64,000 bases of DNA from NCBI RefSeq assembly GCF_003626735.1, contig NZ_RBHX01000001.1:2294001-2358000 (forward strand), read 5' to 3'. Numbering within the stretch: position 1 is the first letter of the stretch; every line of letters starts with the position of its first letter. The translations under genes and the position numbers were made by a program. Under the pieces are notes generated by a model. It was not told the DNA's origin. It did not search any database and saw only the letters and a program-made list of their open reading frames with translations. Shown one piece after another: positions 49,097 to 56,314 of this stretch. Source of the stretch: Microbacterium sp. CGR2 (GTDB taxonomy: Bacteria; Actinomycetota; Actinomycetes; Actinomycetales; Microbacteriaceae).

Positions 49097-50256
49097 GGCG
49101 CATCGCCGTCCTCACCGGCACGCGTGCCGACTACGGGCTCCTGCGCGGCCTGCTGCGAGCGATCGAGGCCGACGCCGAACTCGACCTGCAGATCATCGCC
49201 ACCGGAACGCACCTTATCGACGCGTTCGGGCGCACCGAATCGGAGATTGCCGCCGACGGATTGCGCATCGCCGCATCGGTGCCGATCTGGTCTGCGTCGG
49301 ACAGCAGGCTTGCCGTGGCGGCTGATGTGGGCAAGGCTCTCCCGCTCTACGCGGAGGCCCTCAGTGCCCTCGATCCCGACGTCCTGGTGGTGCTGGGCGA
49401 TCGGCTCGAAGCGTTCGCCGCGACGACGGCAGCGACGATCCTCTCCGTCCCGGTAGCCCATGTCCATGGTGGCGAACTCACCGAGGGTGCGATGGACGAT
49501 GCGCTGCGGCACTCGATCACGAAGATGGCCTATCTGCATTTCGCTTCGACGGAGGAGCACCGACGCCGCGTGATCCAGCTCGGCGAGGAGCCGGACCGGG
49601 TGCATTTCCACGGCGCTCCGATCGTCGACGCTCTGAGCGCGCTGGAGTTGCTCCCGCGCGAAGAGGTCGAGAAGCGGTTCGACATCCGTCTTCCCGAGCC
49701 GACGGCGCTGGTGACGTTCCACCCGGCAGTGATGGACGTCGATTCCCCGGAATCGCTGCTGGAGGAACTTCTCGAAGGGTTGCTGGCGGTGCCAGAACTG
49801 CATGTCGTCATCACCGGATCGAACTCCGACATCGGTACGGCGGACGTGCGTCGAAGCATCGAAGAGTTCGTGGCCGCTCGCCCCGATCGAGTTGATTTCG
49901 TCGAATCATTCGGCCAGCTGGGGTATTTGAGCGCGATGGCCGCAGCGGCGGTGGTGGTGGGCAACTCCTCCAGCACGGTGCTGGAGGCTCCGGTGCTCGG
50001 CATCCCCTCGGTGCTGGTCGGCGATCGGCAGAAGGGGCGGCCGCTCTCCGCGAGCGTCGCCGTGCCGTCGCCCCATCGAGATTCGATCGCAGAAGCTGTC
50101 CGAGAGGCGCTCAGCGATCGGGCGCGGCCCGAGGGAACGGCGATCTTCGGCGGTCCAGGGTTCGCGTCCCGAACGACCCAGATTCTCCGTGACGCTGATG
50201 TGCCGCGGCCGCCCCGCAAGAAGTTTCACGACCTGAAGGAGAGTTCGCACTCATGA
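49093..50256 (+). CDS. legG: hydrolysing NDP-N-acetyl sugar 2-epimerase (NeuC/LegG-like)
   Basis: This 387-residue GT-B-like epimerase has GTRADYGLLRG at the N terminus, VLGDRLEAFAAT, VAHVHGGELTEG with catalytic acidic residues, and VGNSSSTVLEAP binding the nucleotide. NeuC-type enzymes invert C2 and release the nucleotide. Here the product would be 2,4-diacetamido-2,4,6-trideoxymannose if the preceding steps are Leg-type. It overlaps legC and the NeuB-like gene at both ends by four bases. Confidence 0.87.
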   Translation: MRRIAVLTGTRADYGLLRGLLRAIEADAELDLQIIATGTHLIDAFGRTESEIAADGLRIAASVPIWSASDSRLAVAADVGKALPLYAEALSALDPDVLVVLGDRLEAFAATTAATILSVPVAHVHGGELTEGAMDDALRHSITKMAYLHFASTEEHRRRVIQLGEEPDRVHFHGAPIVDALSALELLPREEVEKRFDIRLPEPTALVTFHPAVMDVDSPESLLEELLEGLLAVPELHVVITGSNSDIGTADVRRSIEEFVAARPDRVDFVESFGQLGYLSAMAAAAVVVGNSSSTVLEAPVLGIPSVLVGDRQKGRPLSASVAVPSPHRDSIAEAVREALSDRARPEGTAIFGGPGFASRTTQILRDADVPRPPRKKFHDLKESSHS

Positions 50257-51371
50257 CCGAAGGTGTCTTCGTGATCGCCGAAGCAGGCGTCAATCACAAC
50301 GGATCGCTCGCCACCGCCAAGGAACTCATCGACCTCGCGGCCTCTGCAGGAGCGGACGCCGTCAAGTTCCAGACGTTCTCGGCCGACAACCTCGCGCTCG
50401 AGAGCGCGGCGCTCGCCGACTATCAGCGGACGTCGGACGAAGACAGCCGTTCACAGCACGACCTCCTGCGCCAGCTCGAACTGAGCCAGGACGAGTTCCG
50501 CGAGTTGCGCGACCGCTGCGATGCGCAGGGCATCCAGTTCCTCTCCACGGCGTTCGACGTCGCCGGTCTCGACTTTCTCGTCAGCGAACTCGGCATCCCG
50601 ATGGTGAAGATCGCCTCCGGTGACCTGACCTTCGCGCCGCTCCTGGTAGCCGCCGGGCGCACGGGACTGCCCGTCATCCTCTCCACCGGGATGGCGGAGA
50701 TGCCGGAGATCGAGCGCGCCCTGCGCTTCATCGCGGCCGGCGTGGCGCAGGCGAAGGGATCGCTCGAGCGGGGAAGCCGTCTCACCGACGATGTGCTGGA
50801 TCAGACCTGGCAGGCGCGCCATGAGCACCTCGATTTCGCACAGCACGTCACGATCCTGCACTGCACCACCGAGTATCCGGCCGCCGACGAGCACCTGAAC
50901 CTCCGCGCCATGCAGACCATCGCGTCGACGTTCGGTCACCGTGTGGGCTACTCGGATCACTCGCTCGGGTCGCTCGCCTCCGTGCTGGCGGTGGGTCTGG
51001 GCGCCGCCGTCGTCGAGAAGCACTTCACTTTCGACGTGGATGCCGAGGGACCTGACCACGCTGCCTCCCTCGATCCCGACGGGCTGCGCGACTACGTCGC
51101 TGCTCTCCGCCGAGTCCCCGTCCTCCTCGGCTCAGAGGAGAAACGATGCCAGCCGGTGGAGGAAGGCAATCGTGCCGTCGTTCGGCGCAGCCTCGTCGTC
51201 ACGGCCGACATCGCAGAGGGGCAGATCGTTGCGGAGTCCGACCTGGCGTGCTTCCGCCCGGCATCCGGTCGCACGTCGTTCGACTTCTGGGACGTCGTCG
51301 GCGCGCCGGCGACCCGCGCTTACCGTCGTGGAGATCTCATCTATCGGTCGCCAGAGGGCGAGGAGTCATGA
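50253..51371 (+). CDS. legI: nonulosonic acid synthase (NeuB/LegI-like)
   Basis: This 372-residue synthase condenses a six-carbon N-acyl sugar with phosphoenolpyruvate to give a nine-carbon nonulosonic acid. The TIM-barrel start AEAGVNHNGSLATAKEL, KFQTFSADNL, PMVKIASGDL and SDHSLGSLAS are conserved. A C-terminal SAF (antifreeze-like) domain begins near residue 310 with RRSLVVTADI. NeuB, LegI and PseI cannot be told apart reliably by eye; LegB, LegC and PtmE-like neighbours favour LegI. Confidence 0.9.
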   Translation: MTEGVFVIAEAGVNHNGSLATAKELIDLAASAGADAVKFQTFSADNLALESAALADYQRTSDEDSRSQHDLLRQLELSQDEFRELRDRCDAQGIQFLSTAFDVAGLDFLVSELGIPMVKIASGDLTFAPLLVAAGRTGLPVILSTGMAEMPEIERALRFIAAGVAQAKGSLERGSRLTDDVLDQTWQARHEHLDFAQHVTILHCTTEYPAADEHLNLRAMQTIASTFGHRVGYSDHSLGSLASVLAVGLGAAVVEKHFTFDVDAEGPDHAASLDPDGLRDYVAALRRVPVLLGSEEKRCQPVEEGNRAVVRRSLVVTADIAEGQIVAESDLACFRPASGRTSFDFWDVVGAPATRAYRRGDLIYRSPEGEES

Positions 51372-52414
51372 TCGACAGGGAATCGCTGATCGTCACGCCG
51401 GAGACGAGCATCCGAACGGCCCTCGCGCGGCTGGATCGCGGGGGACTCCAGGTCGTCTTCGTCGAGGACGCCCGCGGAAGGCTCGTCGGCGCCGTGAGTG
51501 ACGGCGACATCCGCCGTGGCCTTCTCTCGGGATCGGCTCTGGAGGACAGCGTCGACTCGGTCATGAACCGCGCTCCCGCAACCGTGCACCCCTCGGCGAC
51601 CCAGCAGGACGTGGACGCGCTCAAGACTCAGCGCGGCATCCGCATCGTCGCGGTCGTCGACGACGGCGGTCGGATGGTCGACGTCGTGGGGGAGAGGCAG
51701 AGCATCGCGACGCCGCTCGACACCCCTGTGGTGCTCATGGCGGGTGGGAGGGGCCAGCGGCTGTATCCGATCACCAAGGACATCCCGAAGCCGCTCGTCC
51801 CGCTCGGGGATGTGCCGATGATCGACATCATCCTCGGACGGCTGCACGATCAGGGCTTCCGCCGAGTGTACGTATCGGTGAACCACCTCGGCCACCTCAT
51901 CGAGGAGCACCTCGGAGACGGCAGCCGACTGGACCTCGAGATCACCTACCTGCACGAACCCGCTCCGCTGGGAACCGCCGGAGCACTGGCACAGTTGCAG
52001 GACGAGATAGCGGTGCCGTTCGTCGTCATGAACTCGGATCTGCTCACACAGGTCGATCTACGACGGATGCTGGCGTTCCACCAGGGGATGGATGCCGCGG
52101 CGACGATCGGTGCGCGCGAGTACGGATTCGAGATCCCGTTCGGCGTGATCAGGCGTGAAGGCGACGATGTCGTCGCGCTTGCCGAGAAGCCGTACCACAG
52201 CGAACTTGTCAGCGCGGGTATGTACGTGCTCCAGCCGCGTGCGCTGGAATCACTGGTCGCGGATGAGTACTGCGACATGCCGACCCTCCTTGCTCGTCTC
52301 ATGGAGGCAGGGCAGCGGGTCGGGGCCTTCGAGATCCATGAGGAGTGGATCGACGTGGGCCGACCGGAAGACCTGGAGCGCGCGCGTCAGGCATGGGAGC
52401 GGAGACAACGATGA
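51368..52414 (+). CDS. ptmE: CBS-domain sugar-1-phosphate nucleotidyltransferase (PtmE-like)
   Basis: This 348-residue protein has two CBS domains (about residues 1-115) followed by a nucleotidyltransferase domain with LMAGGRGQRLYPITKDIPKP (signature loop), PLGTAGALA and NSDLLTQ. In Campylobacter the CBS-containing PtmE makes GDP-glucosamine for legionaminic acid synthesis; the same domain order suggests that here. Base specificity cannot be proved from sequence. Its presence points to a GDP-linked pathway. It overlaps both neighbours (ATGA). Confidence 0.83.
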   Translation: MIDRESLIVTPETSIRTALARLDRGGLQVVFVEDARGRLVGAVSDGDIRRGLLSGSALEDSVDSVMNRAPATVHPSATQQDVDALKTQRGIRIVAVVDDGGRMVDVVGERQSIATPLDTPVVLMAGGRGQRLYPITKDIPKPLVPLGDVPMIDIILGRLHDQGFRRVYVSVNHLGHLIEEHLGDGSRLDLEITYLHEPAPLGTAGALAQLQDEIAVPFVVMNSDLLTQVDLRRMLAFHQGMDAAATIGAREYGFEIPFGVIRREGDDVVALAEKPYHSELVSAGMYVLQPRALESLVADEYCDMPTLLARLMEAGQRVGAFEIHEEWIDVGRPEDLERARQAWERRQR

Positions 52415-53109
52415 GAATCTGTACGATCACAGTGCGCGCGGGGTCCAAGGGCGTACCGGGCAAGAACCTGCGTGTCGTCGCGGGGCGTCCTCTTTTCGGC
52501 CATTCGGTCGCGCAGGCGGTGGCGACCGGCCTGTTCGACGAGGTCGTCGTATCCAGCGACTCGGAGGAGATCCTCGCGCTCGCTCAGACGTTCGGCGCGA
52601 CGGGAGTCGTCCGTCGGCCGGCGGAGATGGCCACCGACACAGCAGGCAAGGTTCCCGCGATCGCCCACGCCGTGCGCTCGACCGAGGAGCGCACAGGGCA
52701 GCGGTACGAGGTCTGCGTCGACCTGGACGCGACGAGTCCGCTGCGCACCGTCGAAGACATCCGCGCTGCGGTCGAGATGTTCGAGGCGGGGGAAGTCGAA
52801 TCTCTCATCACCGGTGCCGAAGCGCGCCGGAACCCCTATTTCAATCTGGTCGAGGAGCAGCCGGACGGCACGGTCGCAGTCAGCAAGAAGCCGGATGATG
52901 CCGTGCTGCGGCGGCAGGATGCGCCTCGATGCTTCGACATGAACGGCTCGATCTACGTCTGGCGTCGGGAATCCCTTCTCGAGGACCAGGTCGTGTTCTT
53001 CCCGTCGACGATCCTCTATGAGATGCCATCAGATCGGTCGATCGACGTCGACAGCGAGTTCGACTTCCGCGTCGTCGAGTGGCTCATGAACCAGCGGGTT
53101 GACTTGTGA
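52411..53109 (+). CDS. legF: CMP-nonulosonic acid synthetase (LegF/NeuA-like)
   Basis: This 232-residue cytidylyltransferase activates a nonulosonic acid as its CMP-sugar. The nucleotide loop RAGSKGVPGKNL opens the protein, DLDATSPLRTVEDI contains the Asp that binds Mg2+ and nucleotide, and DVDSEFDFRVVEW lies near the C terminus. It completes the route from sugar phosphate to CMP-activated acid. It overlaps the putative transferase gene (GTGA), suggesting direct hand-off to a glycosyltransferase. Confidence 0.88.
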   Translation: MRICTITVRAGSKGVPGKNLRVVAGRPLFGHSVAQAVATGLFDEVVVSSDSEEILALAQTFGATGVVRRPAEMATDTAGKVPAIAHAVRSTEERTGQRYEVCVDLDATSPLRTVEDIRAAVEMFEAGEVESLITGAEARRNPYFNLVEEQPDGTVAVSKKPDDAVLRRQDAPRCFDMNGSIYVWRRESLLEDQVVFFPSTILYEMPSDRSIDVDSEFDFRVVEWLMNQRVDL

Positions 53110-54542
53110 GCCACGAACCGCTGGCACGCAGTCACGCTGTACAGTCGCTCGTCGACCTGGAGAATGCCGCGCCCGACGAGCTCTTCGAGATCCTGCCCGG
53201 CTCCACCGTGCCCTTCTGGGCGCAGGTCAGAATGCGGTTCGCACTGGCGCTGTCAGCACAGACGACCGGCAGCCTTGAGGTGGACACGAACAACTGGAGC
53301 CGTACCGCAGAACTGCGGAGGCTTTCGAAGGCCTTCCTTCCGAGCCGCTGGGATGCGCGGCTTCGTGCTCGTCCCCACGAGGTCCTCTTCTACGTCGGAG
53401 GAGGAACGACCAGCGCCGAGGGCGATCGCGCTCGGAACTGGTTGGTCGAGGACTTCGCCGAGTCAGCCGATTCGATCGTCGTGCAACGTCGTCCCATTCC
53501 GTCCGCGGACGGATATCCGTCGTTCTCGCCGACGGTGAGCATGGAGGCGGCCTCGGCGCGCTCACGGTTGTGGGCGCGCGGCTACCGGCCCCCATCGCAG
53601 ACGATGGAGACAATCGACCGACTGGTGGATTTCTACGGTGAGCGTCTCGGTGTGGGCGATCCGTTCCGGAGAAAGCTCAGGGCTCTCGTCTTGCGGTCCG
53701 AGGCGCACAGGCCCCACGAACTCGCCGAGCTGCGACGCGTCGTCCGTCGCGTCCGCCCACGCGTCGTGATCATGGACACCGCGTCGTACACATACAACGG
53801 TGAGTCGGTCGGGGTCTTCAAGGACGCGGGAGCTCTCGTCGTCGAACCTCAGCACGGTTGGATCGGCCCGTCTCACGCCGCGTACAACTACGGTCGCGCC
53901 TTCGACGAGGCGTCGTTGCGGCGCGCTCTACCCGACGAGCTCCTCACCTTCGGCCGGTTCTGGTCGGAGTCGATCGATTACCCCTCCCGGGTGACGGCGG
54001 TGGGGAAGCCGCATCTGGAGCGGCGCGCAGCGGTCGCAGCGCGCGATCGGCCGAAGACGGTGCTCGTGGTCTCTTCTCGGGCTGAGCCCGATCAGACCGA
54101 CGCTTTCGTGCTCGCGCTTCGTTCCGCGCTGCCGGCGGAGTGGGAGGTCACCTTCCGACCTCACCCCGCCGAGCGCGGCGAGGTGATCCTTCGCTACCCT
54201 CGACTCTCGGTGGCAGCGGGTGTCTCCGTCGACACGAGTGCAGATGTGTACGACTCCTTGTCCAAGACGAAGGTGGTCGTCGGCGTGGCCAGCACGGTCC
54301 TGTTCGAGGCCGTAGCCTTCGGTTGCGTCGTGGTGGCGCGCGACAACGACTTCGCGTCGACCATCATCGGCGACATCTTCGGACCACGAGTGGTCGACGC
54401 CGCGGAGGCAGCGAAGAGAGTGTTGGACGCGCAGGACGAGCGCACATCGGCATCCGCACCCGACCCTGATATCTGGGCGTCCGACTCGATCGAGACTTTT
54501 CGAGGCTGGCTCTCGACGACGCTCGCGGCGCGCGCGTCGTGA
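53106..54542 (+). CDS. putative nonulosonic-acid glycosyltransferase of unassigned family
   Basis: I do not recognise this 478-residue protein as a named family. The C-terminal half looks like a GT-B donor domain related in pattern to poly-sialyl, Kdo (KpsS-like) or glycerophosphate transferases: FRPHPAERGE, then VYDSLSKTKVVVGVASTVLFEA. The centre has VEPQHGWIGPSHAAYNYG, with His-Gly as in acceptor-activating loops of that clan. No signal peptide or membrane helix is evident, so it should act on the cytoplasmic side. Being the next overlapping gene after legF and before an ABC exporter, it is the best candidate to polymerise or attach the CMP-activated acid. This role is inference. Confidence 0.6.
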   Translation: MSHEPLARSHAVQSLVDLENAAPDELFEILPGSTVPFWAQVRMRFALALSAQTTGSLEVDTNNWSRTAELRRLSKAFLPSRWDARLRARPHEVLFYVGGGTTSAEGDRARNWLVEDFAESADSIVVQRRPIPSADGYPSFSPTVSMEAASARSRLWARGYRPPSQTMETIDRLVDFYGERLGVGDPFRRKLRALVLRSEAHRPHELAELRRVVRRVRPRVVIMDTASYTYNGESVGVFKDAGALVVEPQHGWIGPSHAAYNYGRAFDEASLRRALPDELLTFGRFWSESIDYPSRVTAVGKPHLERRAAVAARDRPKTVLVVSSRAEPDQTDAFVLALRSALPAEWEVTFRPHPAERGEVILRYPRLSVAAGVSVDTSADVYDSLSKTKVVVGVASTVLFEAVAFGCVVVARDNDFASTIIGDIFGPRVVDAAEAAKRVLDAQDERTSASAPDPDIWASDSIETFRGWLSTTLAARAS

Positions 54543-54570
54543 CGTCGCCGGCGATAGCCCTCCAGGGTAT

Positions 54571-54586
54571 GCACGGAGGACCGTGC
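54571..54586. repeat. GCACGG-AGGA-CCGTGC inverted repeat before the ABC exporter genes
   Basis: A 6-bp stem with a four-base loop, followed by TTTA. It lies 29 bases after the transferase stop and two bases before the TAGACT -10. It could be a weak terminator or an operator in the -35 region. Confidence 0.4.
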
Positions 54587-54588
54587 TT

Positions 54589-54594
54589 TAGACT
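54589..54594 (+). promoter_or_regulatory. -10 element (TAGACT) of the ABC exporter operon
   Basis: The same TAGACT hexamer as at 46935 in the leg operon. Here the permease start is about 48 bases away, so the transcript would have a leader. Confidence 0.4.
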
Positions 54595-54641
54595 GATGAC
54601 ATCGTGGCGGTCCTCGTCGCCACTGCCGATTGAGTGGGCCT

Positions 54642-55580
54642 GTGACTGATACCCGAGATCTTTTCGCCGCCGTCCCGCGTTCCGAGTTCGACACCCCCGG
54701 TAAGAGCCGCGGGCTGATCGATGTCGTGCGCTGGCGCTACCTGCTGAACCTGCTGGTGCGCACGGGCGTGACCACGCGTTACCGCAACTCCGTGCTCGGG
54801 TGGACCTGGTCATACGTGCGGCCAGCCGCCCAATTCCTCGTCTTCTGGGTTGTCCTGGGGATCTTCATGGACCTCGATCGGGGGTTGCCGAACTACGCGG
54901 TGTACCTCTTCTCGGGCATCGTCGTCATCAACCTCTTCTCCGAGGGGTTCAAGAACGCCACGTCCTCGATCGTCGGCAATGCTCCGCTGGTGCGCAAGGT
55001 GTTCCTCCCTCGACAGCTTTTCGCCGTCTCCTCGGTGATCGTCGCCTTCGTGCATTTCCTCCCGCAGGTCGGGCTCCTGCTGGTCGTGTGTCTGCTGATG
55101 GGGTGGGTCGCGCATGTGTCGATCTTCTCGGTGCTCGCGATCTTCGCCGGAATGATCATCGTGATGATCTTCAGCCTCGGCCTCGGCCTTTTCTTCGGCG
55201 CCGTGAACGTGCGTTTCCGCGACGCCGAGAACATCGTCGAATTGCTGCTGCTCCTGGCGACCTGGGCCTCTCCGGTGCTGTACGCCTGGACGCAGGTGCA
55301 AGACGCGATCGTCGACCGACTCGGGTGGCCGGAGTGGATCGTCGAGTTGTACCTGCTGAATCCGATCACTCAGGGTGTGGAGCTCTTCCACTACGCATTC
55401 TGGCGTCCCGCCACGGAAGGAATGGTCTCGGCGTCGAGCTACGTCGGCGAACTCATGATCCCCGTTCCGCCGGGCTTGGCCTGGAACACGCTGTGGACGT
55501 TCCTCATCGCGCTGGCCACGCTGTTGTTCGGTCAATTCGTCTTCCGACGTCTCGAGGGAAGGTTCGCGCAAGACCTATGA
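54642..55580 (+). CDS. ABC-2 type polysaccharide/teichoic acid export permease (Wzm/TagG-like)
   Basis: This 312-residue permease has six membrane helices and a cytoplasmic N terminus with WRYLLNLLVRTGVTTRYRNSVLGW, quoted here only to show the TRYRNSVLGW signature of O-antigen and teichoic acid exporters. It moves completed lipid-linked polymer across the membrane with the ATPase encoded next. The GTG at 54642 has a GAGTGGG site; TTG at 54630 is an alternative. The ATPase gene overlaps by four bases. Following the leg operon, it is the likely exporter for the legionaminate-containing polymer. Confidence 0.88.
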   Translation: MTDTRDLFAAVPRSEFDTPGKSRGLIDVVRWRYLLNLLVRTGVTTRYRNSVLGWTWSYVRPAAQFLVFWVVLGIFMDLDRGLPNYAVYLFSGIVVINLFSEGFKNATSSIVGNAPLVRKVFLPRQLFAVSSVIVAFVHFLPQVGLLLVVCLLMGWVAHVSIFSVLAIFAGMIIVMIFSLGLGLFFGAVNVRFRDAENIVELLLLLATWASPVLYAWTQVQDAIVDRLGWPEWIVELYLLNPITQGVELFHYAFWRPATEGMVSASSYVGELMIPVPPGLAWNTLWTFLIALATLLFGQFVFRRLEGRFAQDL

Positions 55581-56314
55581 GCGCTCAGACGGCAACAAGA
55601 CCCAGCATCATCATCGACGGCGTGCGCAAACGTTTCACGCTGAACCATGCCTTCTCGCTGAAGGACACGGTCGTCTCCTGGATCAAGCGACGAAAGCTGA
55701 CGAGTGAATTCGAAGCGCTCAAGGGCATCGACGTGGCGATCGGTGAAGGCGAGTCCGTCGCGATCCTCGGGTTCAACGGTTCAGGGAAGTCCACACTTCT
55801 GAAGCTCATCTCCGGCGTCATGGAACCGGACGACGGTGTGGTGCTCACACGGGGCCGGGTTGCCGGCCTCATCGAAGTCGGCGCCGGGTTCCACCCCGAG
55901 CTCTCCGGACGCGAGAACGTCTTCCTCAACGCCGCCATTCTGGGTATGAAGAAGCACGAGATCGAAGCCCGCTACGACGAGATCGTCGCGTTCAGCGAGA
56001 TCGAACAGTTCATCGACCAGGAGGTCAAGCACTACTCCTCCGGGATGTTCATGAGGCTGGCTTTCTCCGTCGCGATCCACGTGGAACTCGACGTCCTCCT
56101 CGTCGACGAGATCCTCTCCGTGGGCGATGTGCCCTTCCGTGAGAAGTGCCGCCTGAAGTTCGAGGAACTCATCTCGCAGGGAAAGACCCTCGTCGTGGTC
56201 AGCCACGACATGGAGATGGTGCGCGAACTGTGCACGCGAGGCATCGTGCTCAACAAGGGCGAGGTCGTCTATGACGGTGAGGTCGAGGGCGCCATCGCTC
56301 TGGTGGACGCATGA
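55577..56314 (+). CDS. ABC exporter ATP-binding protein (Wzt/TagH-like)
   Basis: This 245-residue ATPase powers the polymer exporter. Walker A is GFNGSGKST near residue 68, the signature motif is YSSGMFMRLAF (instead of LSGGQ, the usual form in this subfamily), and Walker B is LLVDEILSVGD. The long pre-Walker segment FALKGID with a LKDTVV helix is typical of TagH and Wzt. It has no C-terminal carbohydrate-binding domain, so chain-end recognition as in O9a Wzt is not expected. It overlaps both neighbours by four bases. Confidence 0.9.
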   Translation: MSAQTATRPSIIIDGVRKRFTLNHAFSLKDTVVSWIKRRKLTSEFEALKGIDVAIGEGESVAILGFNGSGKSTLLKLISGVMEPDDGVVLTRGRVAGLIEVGAGFHPELSGRENVFLNAAILGMKKHEIEARYDEIVAFSEIEQFIDQEVKHYSSGMFMRLAFSVAIHVELDVLLVDEILSVGDVPFREKCRLKFEELISQGKTLVVVSHDMEMVRELCTRGIVLNKGEVVYDGEVEGAIALVDA

